Origin: PALSA-1006 sp037140475
GTDB taxonomy: Bacteria > Pseudomonadota > Gammaproteobacteria > Burkholderiales > Gallionellaceae
Reading direction: 5' to 3'
NCBI GenBank assembly: GCA_037140475.1
Contig: JBAXEJ010000001.1
Coordinates: 62,001-126,000 of the forward strand
DNA length: 64,000 nt
Shown here one piece after another: positions 33,523 to 41,703 of the stretch. A program made the position numbers and the translations under genes. The notes beneath the pieces are model-generated. The model saw nothing but the letters and a program-made list of their open reading frames with translations, was not told where the DNA came from and searched no databases. Position 1 is the first letter of the stretch. Each line of letters starts with the position of its first letter.

Positions 33523-35625
33523 TTATTTTTTGGCTAAGCCTGAGAGTGATGTGATATTCATGTCGGATAGAATCTTTTCTTGAGCTTGAACGATTTGATT
33601 GAAGTAGTTCGTGAGTGCGAAATGTGTGGTGGAAGTATGTGATTCCGCCCCGATAAGTTGGTGGCGAACAAATAAATCAATAATCGAACTTTTCAGCCCA
33701 TATAGATGTAGTTCGTGCTGCCAAAACGAACGAGAGAAATTCGCGTTTAGTCGAAGCCTATCCGGCCACCATTCCGTTAAGTCAGAAGAGCCAAGGGGGA
33801 ATGGTTTTCCATTTGTTGAGATGCCAAAAAACAAATGCACATTTGAGCAATTGAGGATTTGGCGAATGTGGCTTCGAAGCTGAGTGTTTTCATCAAGCCC
33901 AATTTTTTCAAGACGGCTATCAAGCGCTGAGCAATGAGCTCGCCAAAATCTAAGTTGTTCAGATAGAACAGCATTAATAGGAACTGGTAGTGCGCCTGGA
34001 AATTGACCAGTTCGCTTGTCAAAGACAGAGGTAAACGCAAACTCTTCATGAAGTCCGGTGGCGTTAAATCTTAGTTGCTTTGCCTGACGACTTCCCAAAC
34101 TTAGTATGGTTAACGATGCACAATATTTAGCAAACATATTGTGATGCTCAACCAATGAAAGGAAGCTATACCGTCTGCCTGGCATGGAGTTAGATACTTC
34201 TTTACACATCCACTCAAAAAGAGACTTTACCGAGTGTTGTGTAGCCACCACCAATGATCCGACCGGCAGGCCGGGTTCAATTGGCATTGGTGCCCCCCAG
34301 CCAAGAGAATCAAAAAGTGATGAGCAACCAGCCCAAATTTCTTCGCGTGCAACTAACGAATAGTAAGGTTTGGAACCGGGGATCACAGAAAAATCATTTG
34401 TGATTGTCGCAGCAACAAGCCTATTGGTACCCAGTTGAATTGCGAATGGCGCTGCCGAATTTAGAAAGCGTCTGGTTGACGGTGAGATACCCTGTTCGGA
34501 TTGATCCGAGGTAAAAATCTTTCCTGAGGTAATGGCAGCAGGTAGTAACTGGCCAATTGATTGAGCGCTAGGTGTTTTACTTAATCTTTTGGTAAGCAAG
34601 CATTGTACAAACGCTGGTATCGGTTTGATGACGATCTTATTCGCAGAATGGTGCAATGAAAGCGAGTCTGTGGTGGGAGTTGCTGACTGAGGGAAAAGAG
34701 AGTCAATATTAGTTTTGATTAATCCAGCCTCTACATCGATTACGAGAAGCCAGTCATCAGCTGCGTGAAGCGCCAGTGGCATTTGCATTACAAGTGCGGG
34801 AGAAATCCCGATGCACAGAGCAAGAATTGTGATAATTGCAGTGTCATCATTGTTTTCGGCCTTGCTTCGTAACTCAAATGCCGACTGAATGATTTGAGAT
34901 TTGCTTTGACAATGATGGTCGAGAACTGCACGACGGTGATTGGGTTGTGCGTATGTTTGATTACGCAATAAATAGTGCCTTGCTCTAGATTCAAATGATT
35001 CCTGCGTTGGTGGCACAAGTAGGCTGCTGCGTGCGGAAGCATCCTCGAAAATAAGTTGAGCGTTTCTAAGCGCTTTTTCAAAGTGTTTGCTAAACGTGTA
35101 TTGGTTGGATGAAGTTGTTTCTTGAGAATTTGAAGTGTCGAGTGCAGCTTCATTGCTCAGCTCGCGCCGCAGATTGTTTGCGTATGCATTAGGAAAAGGC
35201 TTTCCGGTTGCAAACGATAGGGCAATTTCAACACCTGCTGCCTCAAGAAAGACTTTTGGGATCTGCTTCTGTGCAACAGTCATACAAACTGCCCATGGCG
35301 CATATTTAGTTAGTCTTCGTTGAAGAGGTTGCTCCAACTCATCGCTTACATCCACTAATAGATTTGAAACACTCTGAATATCTAGCCATATTTTTTTGAA
35401 ATCTGCATTTGGTGCCGCGAGAGTTTTTCCGAATGCGTCAATGCAGAGTGTTGCTCCTTTAAGAACGTCAGTGACTCTGGGGGAGTCAATTGGTGCATGT
35501 AAAACGTGAATTAATTTTTTCAGTGTGAGTTGATATTGAGGGTCAATGCTGCTCATTAATTTTGTGAGCGCCGATTTTGGCGCATCATTGTGTGAAAACA
35601 GTGCAACAGGTGAAATAATCGCCAT
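33523..35625 (-). CDS. Large divergent tyrosine-recombinase-like protein
   Basis: A 700-residue protein from ATG 35625, which has TTGGAG 9 bp upstream; the frame stays open 41 codons further. The C-terminal third resembles a tyrosine-recombinase core. SLGSRQAKQLRF carries a candidate first Arg (R513), SVFDKRTGQF a candidate Lys (K537), NANFSRSFWQHEL a candidate second Arg (R632), and FVRHQLIGAES a candidate His (H655). A Tyr (Y674) lies 19 residues later in TNYFNQI. The middle part (ALCIGISPALVMQ, STRRFLNSAAPF, KPYYSLVAREEIWAG) may be a decayed second domain. Family membership is my inference from the motif pattern. It forms an operon with the 262-aa unknown. Confidence 0.6.
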   Translation of the reverse strand: MAIISPVALFSHNDAPKSALTKLMSSIDPQYQLTLKKLIHVLHAPIDSPRVTDVLKGATLCIDAFGKTLAAPNADFKKIWLDIQSVSNLLVDVSDELEQPLQRRLTKYAPWAVCMTVAQKQIPKVFLEAAGVEIALSFATGKPFPNAYANNLRRELSNEAALDTSNSQETTSSNQYTFSKHFEKALRNAQLIFEDASARSSLLVPPTQESFESRARHYLLRNQTYAQPNHRRAVLDHHCQSKSQIIQSAFELRSKAENNDDTAIITILALCIGISPALVMQMPLALHAADDWLLVIDVEAGLIKTNIDSLFPQSATPTTDSLSLHHSANKIVIKPIPAFVQCLLTKRLSKTPSAQSIGQLLPAAITSGKIFTSDQSEQGISPSTRRFLNSAAPFAIQLGTNRLVAATITNDFSVIPGSKPYYSLVAREEIWAGCSSLFDSLGWGAPMPIEPGLPVGSLVVATQHSVKSLFEWMCKEVSNSMPGRRYSFLSLVEHHNMFAKYCASLTILSLGSRQAKQLRFNATGLHEEFAFTSVFDKRTGQFPGALPVPINAVLSEQLRFWRAHCSALDSRLEKIGLDENTQLRSHIRQILNCSNVHLFFGISTNGKPFPLGSSDLTEWWPDRLRLNANFSRSFWQHELHLYGLKSSIIDLFVRHQLIGAESHTSTTHFALTNYFNQIVQAQEKILSDMNITSLSGLAKK

Positions 35626-35740
35626 AGAAATCTCCAAAAAATGACAAATAAATTCTCCTGCCGCAAGGAGTTTGAAAAGATTAGCCATAGCAGGCGAATC
35701 ATTAAGAAAAACGGCGGGTTTGGCCCTGAATGGGCAGAGG

Positions 35741-35972
35741 ATTCGCAAAGTTTTTGCGAATAAATAAATACCCGAGGTGGGTTAAGTTGGGGGACTTATT
35801 GGTTTAGAATCACTAAGGTAACGGACAGGAATTTAGAGCGTTTTTGTCCCTAGGGGTTGCGTTCCGAGTTATTCGAAACGTCTTTTGAAGGCATGAACCT
35901 CCAACGTGTCACCCAACTGAAGAAGCTTGAGCGTGCTTAAAGTTTGGTTGGGTTAGCTGCGAACCCGAACCA
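35741..35972. ncRNA. Candidate structured RNA / folded non-coding region in the element
   Basis: Several stems nest here: ATTCGCAAA/TTTGCGAAT (35741-35761); a long-range stem GTTGGGGGAC (35786-35795) with GTCACCCAAC (35908-35917), 9 of 10 pairs; inside it GGACA/TGTCC (35823-35827 with 35845-35849) and GTTCCGA/TCGAAAC (near 35861-35879). A 10-bp hairpin with one bulged G follows (TGGTT-GGGTT/AACCC-G-AACCA, 35945-35972). There is no open frame. Strand is undetermined. No known RNA family is recognised. Confidence 0.4.
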
Positions 35973-36222
35973 CGTGAAAATAATAATTTAGGTTTACAAT
36001 AGTTGCAAGTGGAAATTTTAGTTTGGAAGAGCGTTACTCAATTTTGCGGAATAGGTTTTTGTGAGTGATTTGTGACAGCTATTATGAATATTAGGTGTTG
36101 GGAGGTGTGTTATGTCACATTATTGCGTCCAGTCGAAAAAACTAACTTGTTGATACATATTATTAATGTCTATTGGAGACAACTGGACTCTGTTGAAATC
36201 GCTGCACATGCGCAGTGATTTT
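35973..36222. other. Non-coding right arm of the element
   Basis: No gene. It contains an inverted pair TGTGACA (36071-36077) and TGTCACA (36113-36119), related to the TGTGAC and TGGTGAC motifs of the left arm, and a small hairpin TGTCT...AGACA near 36168-36181. These may be recombinase arm sites. Confidence 0.4.
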
Positions 36223-36239
36223 CAGCCCTCCGAAGGCTG
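36223..36239 (+). repeat. att-like direct repeat, right copy
   Basis: CAGCCCTCCGAAGGCTG, identical to the left and internal copies, directly followed by the 3' part of the host tRNA-Arg. Confidence 0.85.
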
Positions 36240-36270
36240 GTCGTTGGTTCAAATCCAATCGGGCGCACCA
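36240..36270 (+). pseudogene. 3' part of the disrupted host tRNA-Arg(CCG)
   Basis: GTC then the T arm GTTGG TTCAAAT CCAAT, the acceptor strand CGGGCGC, discriminator A and CCA. The acceptor strand pairs perfectly with GCGCCCG at 31118-31124 and not fully with the intact element tRNA. It has no D arm or 5' acceptor strand of its own, so it cannot be functional here. Confidence 0.85.
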
Positions 36271-36292
36271 ATTTCGTCAAACAGAGTTTGAT

Positions 36293-36766
36293 TTACTGCC
36301 CTCTCATCTCCATGTAAAGCTTAGATAGCAGTGACTGAACGTCGCGCGAGTTTTTTGCGAAATCACCTTCCATTAATAAAGAGATGGCCGAATCTTTCTG
36401 ATCATGTTGGACATGTTCAACCACTTGGGCCGCTGAAATGTGGAACTGAGCATGTTTCGCTTTGAGTTGATGAAATAGCGGGAGGTGACCAGTGAAGGTG
36501 GCACCAGAGCTATAAATCCATTTGCCCAAGGCACACTGGTCATCGCGGCAAATTACGGAATGATCCAAGGCTTCAGTAGATGTCCCAGTGACATAATCAG
36601 CCAAACGTTCTTTCCATTTTCGATGGGCTTCAATAGCGGCAACGAAATCTAAACCTTCAATCACAGCAGTTTCTTTAACTGCTCCGAGTTGCGGCTTTGG
36701 AGTTGGAATTTGAGCCGACTTTTCGTCGCCTTTGGACAACGCACTAAACCAATCAAATAGTCCCAT
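36293..36766 (-). CDS. CZB (chemoreceptor zinc-binding) domain protein, soluble
   Basis: A protein of about 157 residues starting MGLFDWFSALSKGDEKS. The CZB domain covers about 40-140, with the zinc ligands in AHRKWKERL, CALGKWIYS and HAQFHISA. In chemoreceptors and diguanylate cyclases CZB senses zinc or hypochlorite. Here it stands alone without a visible output domain. An ATG at 36802 would add 12 residues; 36766 fits better because MGLFDWF is a common N-terminus in such proteins. Confidence 0.8.
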   Translation of the reverse strand: MGLFDWFSALSKGDEKSAQIPTPKPQLGAVKETAVIEGLDFVAAIEAHRKWKERLADYVTGTSTEALDHSVICRDDQCALGKWIYSSGATFTGHLPLFHQLKAKHAQFHISAAQVVEHVQHDQKDSAISLLMEGDFAKNSRDVQSLLSKLYMEMRGQ

Positions 36767-37204
36767 AGTCAGATCGCAACTCTTAGCTAAGATGCGGATC
36801 ATAATGCCCCATTAATTCACGCCTATCAAGAATCGAAGTTGTTGCTTGTGCCGACGTTGTTATTGTTTAACGTAGGAGGTTTCGGCGACTCTAATGATAG
36901 ATGGCTACTGAGTTTGGCCAACTGGTTGAATACGATATTGATAGCCTTAGCCTGCTCCTGGCTAACGCAGGGAGTTATAAATGCACAATATAAACATTGA
37001 GTTAGGTGTTTTTTTCAAAGAGGCTGGCTGTGGCGAGTAGGGTGTGAATATTGGCTTTGTGAAGCAACGGCGAAGGTATTTAGCAATTAATACGGGCGAC
37101 AATAAAAAATAATTAAAGGCTTCAAACCCCTTGCCAGCAAACAAAATATCAACAACAATCACGACCGCAGTACTAATTCACAAACCACCTACAGGGGATA
37201 ACAC
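36767..37204. other. Intergenic region before hupB
   Basis: No convincing gene, RNA or repeat seen. It must contain the HU promoter; no clear -35/-10 pair stood out by eye. An AGGGGA site lies just before the hupB start. Confidence 0.4.
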
Positions 37205-37489
37205 ATGAATCGTAAAGAACTTATCGAAGCATTGGCAAAAAAGACAGACAGCACTAAAGCTGATGCTGACCGCAACATTGCAGGCCTACTCGAAATTATC
37301 ACTGGTGTTCTGAAAAAAGGCGACAAGCTTGCTCTCGTTGGTTTTGGTACATTTGAAGTGCGTAAGCGCGCTGCTCGTACAGGCCGCAATCCAAAGACAG
37401 GCGCTGAGCTGAAGATCAAAGCTTCTAAGCAGCCAGCATTCAAGGCAGGCGCTACTCTGAAAGCTGTTGTAAACGGCACTAAGAAGTAA
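37205..37489 (+). CDS. hupB: DNA-binding protein HU
   Basis: A 94-residue histone-like protein that bends and compacts DNA. The hallmark segment VGFGTFEVRKRAARTGRNPKTGAE (here in ordinary context near residues 43-66) and the N-terminal MNRKELIEALAKK are present. It is classed as HU rather than IHF because of the closing segment KASKQPAFKAGATLK. A bidirectional terminator follows. Confidence 0.94.
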   Translation: MNRKELIEALAKKTDSTKADADRNIAGLLEIITGVLKKGDKLALVGFGTFEVRKRAARTGRNPKTGAELKIKASKQPAFKAGATLKAVVNGTKK

Positions 37490-37509
37490 TTCAGGCTTTA
37501 AGCAAATAA

Positions 37510-37542
37510 AAAATAGACCGGCGTAAGTCGGTCTATTTTTTT
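37510..37542 (+). terminator. Rho-independent terminator between hupB and moeB
   Basis: AATAGACCG (37512-37520) pairs with CGGTCTATT (37529-37537), followed by seven T. An A-run precedes it, so it works for both convergent genes. The moeB stop codon lies inside the stem. Confidence 0.85.
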
Positions 37543-38285
37543 GTGCCGCAAACAGAACAAGTCGGGTCGCGACTCGATCGGGTTTGCAGAATGTTCATGT
37601 CGAGCGCATTGAGGTTAATCAATCGACCATTCAGTCCTTGATCAATTGCCATCAGTAACTTGAGCGCTTCCGCGGCTTGCATGGTGCCGATGATGCCAAC
37701 AAGTGGTGCGAATACGCCGGTAGTGGCGCAACGTAATTCTGCACTGATTAGGTCTTCCGGAAATAAGCAGTTGTAACAGGGCACGTTTTCTTTGCGGAAA
37801 TCGTAAACCGAAATCTGTCCATGAAACTGAACCGCGGCACCGGAGACAAGAGGCTTATGTAACGCTAAGCAAACGCGATTCACAGCATAGCGTGTGTCAA
37901 AGTTGTCGCTGCAATCTAGTACCACATCTGCTTGGGCGATTAATTCAGTGAGCTGATTTTCATCAGCACGAATCGGTAGCGCAACACATTCAATGTCTGG
38001 GTTGATGTCGTGCAAGGTGGCGCAGGCTGATTTAACTTTCGGCTGACCCACAGTCGATGTGCGATGAATAATTTGGCGCTGTAGATTGCTGAAATCGACT
38101 GCATCGTGATCGCATAGTGTGAGTTTGCCAACGCCACTGGCCGCAAGATACAGCGCCACTGGTGAGCCCAAGCCGCCCAAGCCGATGATGAGTGCGTTGG
38201 AGTTGAGAAGGAGTTGCTGCCCTTCGATGCCAATCTCTTCCAGCAAAATGTGGCGGCTATAGCGTAGTAATTGATGATCGTTCAT
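37533..38285 (-). CDS. moeB: Molybdopterin-synthase adenylyltransferase (MoeB/ThiF family)
   Basis: A 250-residue E1-like enzyme that adenylates the C-terminal GG of MoaD (or ThiS). It has RYSRHILLEEIGIEGQQ at the start, the ATP-binding loop IIGLGGLGSPVALYLA near residue 33, the Arg finger in NLQRQIIHRT and a zinc CxxC pair (CYNC near residue 170 and CSVC at the end). The neighbouring moaC-moaD-moaE genes favour MoeB. Confidence 0.9.
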   Translation of the reverse strand: MNDHQLLRYSRHILLEEIGIEGQQLLLNSNALIIGLGGLGSPVALYLAASGVGKLTLCDHDAVDFSNLQRQIIHRTSTVGQPKVKSACATLHDINPDIECVALPIRADENQLTELIAQADVVLDCSDNFDTRYAVNRVCLALHKPLVSGAAVQFHGQISVYDFRKENVPCYNCLFPEDLISAELRCATTGVFAPLVGIIGTMQAAEALKLLMAIDQGLNGRLINLNALDMNILQTRSSRDPTCSVCGTKK

Positions 38286-38401
38286 GAGTCACACAACAAG
38301 AATGGTTTCCTTACAATCACTATACCATCACCCAACTGGGCATTCTCAACTAGGCAATCGTTGTCTGTTAAACTTGCGCGCAAATATATTTAGGATTCGC
38401 A

Positions 38402-38902
38402 ATGAATGATTTGACCCACTTTTCTGAAACCGGCCGAGCGCGCATGGTCGATGTTTCTGCAAAATCCGAGACGACACGCGTTGCCATCGCCAGCGGTGTG
38501 TTGCGTATGCAACTGGCCACTTTGGAGCGTATTCGTGCCGGCAAGATTGCCAAGGGCGATGTGTTGACGGTGGCCGATGTGGGTGCCGTGATGGCCGCCA
38601 AGCGTACGCCAGATATTATTCCGATGTGTCACACCATTATGTTGTCGGGTGTAGATGTCAATTTTAGCGAGATAGTCGAACCCGATGCAGAAGGCTGCGT
38701 TGGCATCAAAGTGATCGCCAGCGCTACCTGTGTAGGGCAGACTGGGGTAGAAATGGAAGCCTTGTGTGCGGCTAATGTGGCGTTGCTCACGATCTACGAT
38801 ATGTGCAAAGCGATTGATCGCGGCATGCGTATAGAGAATGTGCAACTGGAAGAAAAACGTGGCGGCAAGAGTGGAGCGTGGAAGCGCGGAGACAGTAAAT
38901 GA
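38402..38902 (+). CDS. moaC: Cyclic pyranopterin monophosphate synthase MoaC
   Basis: A 166-residue enzyme of molybdenum-cofactor synthesis that forms cPMP from the MoaA product. Visible signatures are MVDVSAKSETTRVAIA, KGDVLTVADVGAVMAAKRT, IPMCHTIMLSGVDV and GQTGVEMEALCAA, with the catalytic Lys in MCKAIDRGM. It overlaps moaD by 4 bp. moaA is not in the window. Confidence 0.95.
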   Translation: MNDLTHFSETGRARMVDVSAKSETTRVAIASGVLRMQLATLERIRAGKIAKGDVLTVADVGAVMAAKRTPDIIPMCHTIMLSGVDVNFSEIVEPDAEGCVGIKVIASATCVGQTGVEMEALCAANVALLTIYDMCKAIDRGMRIENVQLEEKRGGKSGAWKRGDSK

Positions 38903-39138
38903 TCAAGGTGTTATTTTTTGGGCCGGTGGCGGATCGTGTGGGTAGCAACGCGCTACAAATCGAATATCGTATGGGCATGAAGTTGCAGGATTTGCGTGAC
39001 GCATGTGCGTCTAAATATCCGCAAGCGTTTGAGTTGGTAAGCATGATGGCGGTGGATGGCGAACATGCTCGCGATATGGCTTTGCCACTAAATGACGGTG
39101 CAGAAGTGGCCTTCATGGCTAAGTTTTCTGGGGGTTGA
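38899..39138 (+). CDS. moaD: Molybdopterin synthase small subunit MoaD
   Basis: A 79-residue ubiquitin-like sulfur carrier ending in the essential Gly-Gly (MAKFSGG). It starts MIKVLFFGPVADRVG. Its C-terminus is adenylated by MoeB and thiocarboxylated, then donates sulfur in complex with MoaE, whose gene begins 1 bp after the moaD stop. Confidence 0.93.
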   Translation: MIKVLFFGPVADRVGSNALQIEYRMGMKLQDLRDACASKYPQAFELVSMMAVDGEHARDMALPLNDGAEVAFMAKFSGG

Positions 39139-39139
39139 A

Positions 39140-39565
39140 ATGAAGGAAGCGGTTCGCATTCAACTGGAAGACTTTTCGCAGGATGAAGAAATTGCCGCCT
39201 TGAAAGGTAGATCAAAACGCATGGGTGGCATCGGCACGTTTTTAGGGTGCGCGCGAGATTTTTCTGAAGGGCGCGAAGTAGCTGAAATCAGCTTTGATGC
39301 CTATGGGCCGATGGCTCTCTCCGAGATGCAAAAGCTGCGAAGCGATGCGATTGAAAAATATAAATTGCTGGATGCGCGCATTGTGCATCGTATTGGCACT
39401 GTGACCGGCGGCGACAATATTGTGTTTATCGCGGCGGGTGCTGAGCATCGTGTTGCTGCACTTGAGGCCTGCCATTGGATGATCGACGAATTAAAACAGC
39501 GTGTACCGATTTGGAAAAAAGAGACTACGCCGCAGGGCCAATCATGGGTTGTTCCTCACCCATGA
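39140..39565 (+). CDS. moaE: Molybdopterin synthase catalytic subunit MoaE
   Basis: A protein of about 141 residues that converts cPMP to molybdopterin together with MoaD. Landmarks are GIGTFLGCARDFSEG, RIVHRIGTVTGGDNIVFIAA and the catalytic Lys in PIWKKETTPQG. The start at ATG 39140 is supported by its position right after moaD; the frame continues upstream inside moaD. Confidence 0.94.
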   Translation: MKEAVRIQLEDFSQDEEIAALKGRSKRMGGIGTFLGCARDFSEGREVAEISFDAYGPMALSEMQKLRSDAIEKYKLLDARIVHRIGTVTGGDNIVFIAAGAEHRVAALEACHWMIDELKQRVPIWKKETTPQGQSWVVPHP

Positions 39566-39707
39566 AAAAACCTTTTTACAGCTACTGCGCTTGGCAATAC
39601 GGTGTCGAAAGACAGCTCGAAATCCTCATGTATGAAAAATACATTCCGGTTTCTCGCCGCCTTTCTCCTTGTCTTACCTTCGCTCGTGACACTTTAAAAA
39701 GATTTTT

Positions 39708-40196
39708 ATGAATTTAGTTATTTCCATCGTCGGGCACTCAAGTTCCGGTAAAACCACGCTGGTAGAGAAACTTATCCGCGAACTAACAACGCGCGGCATC
39801 AAGGTTGCCACCATCAAACATGCCCACCATCAAGTGCAACTCGATACACCGGGCAAAGATAGTCATCGCTACAAAGCGGCAGGTGCGGCGATGAGCATGC
39901 TGGTGACGGGAGATCAGTTGCAATTAATTGCCGACCTGACTGAGGAGAAGTCACCCACGGCTTTGGCGCAACGTTTTATGGGAGAAGCAGAGCTTGTGCT
40001 TGCCGAAGGTTTCTCGCTAGAGGGCGGGGCAAAAATCGAAGTAATGCGGCGTGAGTGTGGCAAGCCACCACGCTGTGCTATCGAAGATGGCTTGATTGCC
40101 ATCGTGACGGATATGGACGAAATTTATCCCACACTGCCGCACTTTGGTCTTGAAGATATTCAAGGCATTGTGCAATTTATGCTCGAACGCAGATGA
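39708..40196 (+). CDS. mobB: Molybdopterin-guanine dinucleotide biosynthesis protein B
   Basis: A 162-residue GTP-binding P-loop protein with the Walker A GHSSSGKTTLVEKL at residues 9-22 and the family motif TIKHAHHQVQLDTPGKDSHR. MobB assists MobA in adding GMP to molybdopterin. It overlaps mobA by 4 bp. The 142 bp between moaE and mobB hold no recognisable gene, only a 21-codon signal-peptide-like frame. Confidence 0.92.
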   Translation: MNLVISIVGHSSSGKTTLVEKLIRELTTRGIKVATIKHAHHQVQLDTPGKDSHRYKAAGAAMSMLVTGDQLQLIADLTEEKSPTALAQRFMGEAELVLAEGFSLEGGAKIEVMRRECGKPPRCAIEDGLIAIVTDMDEIYPTLPHFGLEDIQGIVQFMLERR

Positions 40197-40783
40197 TTGC
40201 AGATTGCACGGCGATCATTCTCGCGGGTGGTCAATCGAGCCGCATGGGGCAAGACAAAGCGAGTTTAAGATTCGGTGAGCAGACGCTTTTGCAAAACGTA
40301 TTGAGCATATTGCAACCTTGTTTTGCGGAAACATTTGTCAGTGTGCGTGAGTTGCGCTCGGAAATTTCACAGCGCCAAATTTTTGATGATCTTAAGTATC
40401 GCGGCCCCTTAGCGGGGTTGCTAGTGGCATTAGAGGCTGCCCCTACCCCTTGGATTTTTTTGGTCGCTTGCGACATGCCTTTCATCACCATTGAAATGGT
40501 CGAATATCTCGCCGCGCAACGTCAGCATCATCATCAGGCTGTCGTGCCGAGGGTGCAAGAGCACCCGCAACCGATGGCGGCTTTCTACAATAAAAACGCT
40601 AGCGAGCAAATTCGTGCTGTATTGCAAGATCCTACTGCAAAGCATAGTTTGCGCAGTGTGTTAGAAAAGCTTGATACGCTTTATGTTGAAGCAGATTCAC
40701 TGCGAGAGGTAGACCCGCAATTGCGAAGTTTCTTTGATTTGGATACGCCCAGCGATTTAGTGCAAGCGAGCTTGTTGCGCTAA
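40193..40783 (+). CDS. mobA: Molybdenum cofactor guanylyltransferase MobA
   Basis: A 196-residue nucleotidyltransferase that transfers GMP to molybdopterin for bis-MGD enzymes. The signature AIILAGGQSSRMGQDKASL is at the N-terminus, with the metal-site segment LVACDMPFI near residue 97. Together with mobB it implies that the cell has MGD-type molybdoenzymes. Confidence 0.94.
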   Translation: MIADCTAIILAGGQSSRMGQDKASLRFGEQTLLQNVLSILQPCFAETFVSVRELRSEISQRQIFDDLKYRGPLAGLLVALEAAPTPWIFLVACDMPFITIEMVEYLAAQRQHHHQAVVPRVQEHPQPMAAFYNKNASEQIRAVLQDPTAKHSLRSVLEKLDTLYVEADSLREVDPQLRSFFDLDTPSDLVQASLLR

Positions 40784-40787
40784 GTAT

Positions 40788-41687
40788 TTACTGCAACATT
40801 CGGTGGGTAGCGATGTTTTGTTGTTTAAACTGTTGAACATAAGGCGCGGGGTCAGCTCGATTTAGCCACTCTATCTGCGGCACCGATGCCATAAATTCTT
40901 CAAATGTTTGCCCTTCCAAGTAACTCCGAATCACGTTATAAAACTCATGCGGATCAGCGGCTAAACGGTTGCGTGCAAGATCGAATATATTGCGTAACCT
41001 CTGCAAATCATCCTCTCTGCCTTTAATAATATTTTCATCAATAAAAAGCGCGTCGATCACAAAGATTGATTTCAGGGTTTGGGTTGATGCGACAGTCATA
41101 AAGCCGTGCTTGAGCAGATCGGTCATATAGGGCGCATAAGAAATGATGATGGTCGGCGGTCCTTTCACATCAAGCTGGCTTATGGTTTTTTGTGCACTAT
41201 TTCGAAAAGTGAACGAGAGACCTTCTAGTTTATTTTCTTTCACGAAAGCACTGAATAAATCTTGATTGAGCGAGCCCAACTCAAGATAAACTAAAATCTC
41301 ACTGTGCATGTTTCGTAACTCATTGAGTGGGCGGTTGGACAAAATCCCATCAGCACCCGCTGAGCGATCAATTAAAAAGATCGGCGTGATGTGCTGATAG
41401 TTATTGAAGTGCAAAAGTTCATACTGCGTGGCAGTAAAGCCCTTGGTGAATCCCCCCTCATACAAACGAGCATTCTCAGTGAGGTCAACAAGCCATGAAA
41501 AACGGAACGGTGTGACATTCAGCCAACCCTTTTCTTGGGCATAAATAAAGGGGGTAAAGCCAATCCATGGGTTGCTAGAAATTCGGATTTGTTGCTCAGC
41601 AGGTCGCTGATACAAATACGTTCCTGTAATTGCTAAAAGCAGGGCTAAAGTTATCAGCCAAATCTTAGTAGCGGTGCGCATATACAT
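40788..41687 (-). CDS. Periplasmic substrate-binding protein, nitrate/sulfonate (SsuA/NMT1-like) type
   Basis: A protein of about 299 residues. An N-terminal membrane or signal helix (KIWLITLALLLAITGTYLY) is followed by a type II periplasmic-binding fold: ISSNPWIGFTPFIYAQEKGWL is the typical opening of ABC nitrate/taurine-type binding proteins, and TATQYELLHF and YLEGQTFEEF follow. No permease or ATPase gene is adjacent. The start could be 41687 or 41681, just after the rsmE stop. The ligand is unknown. Confidence 0.75.
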   Translation of the reverse strand: MYMRTATKIWLITLALLLAITGTYLYQRPAEQQIRISSNPWIGFTPFIYAQEKGWLNVTPFRFSWLVDLTENARLYEGGFTKGFTATQYELLHFNNYQHITPIFLIDRSAGADGILSNRPLNELRNMHSEILVYLELGSLNQDLFSAFVKENKLEGLSFTFRNSAQKTISQLDVKGPPTIIISYAPYMTDLLKHGFMTVASTQTLKSIFVIDALFIDENIIKGREDDLQRLRNIFDLARNRLAADPHEFYNVIRSYLEGQTFEEFMASVPQIEWLNRADPAPYVQQFKQQNIATHRMLQ

Positions 41688-41703
41688 TATTGGTAGGGAA
41701 GGG

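Larger units (their letters stand above)
31145..36239. mobile_element. ~5.1-kb integrated element in the anticodon arm of tRNA-Arg(CCG), carrying a replacement tRNA
   Basis: The boundaries are 17-bp direct repeats CAGCCCTCCGAAGGCTG at 31145-31161 and 36223-36239, both being the tRNA-Arg anticodon arm. The element splits the host tRNA. Contents in order: a hairpin, an intact tRNA-Arg(CCG) with a third repeat copy, GGTGAC iterons, a terminator, an HTH repressor gene, an excisionase-like gene, an integrase arm-binding-domain gene, a 262-aa unknown plus a 700-aa recombinase-like gene on the minus strand, and a foldable non-coding region. The DNA is visibly more A+T-rich than its flanks. The flanking genes (CoA-binding protein and CZB protein) are chromosomal. 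Confidence 0.85.

Noticed and set aside
35741..35972. Retron msr-msd RNA
   Set aside because: Strong folding is present but there is no reverse-transcriptase gene in the element.
39562..39711. Possible small genes between moaE and mobB, including a 21-codon signal-peptide-like frame MKNTFRFLAAFLLVLPSL
   Set aside because: They are too short and without a mature part; at most the remnant of a lost exported protein.
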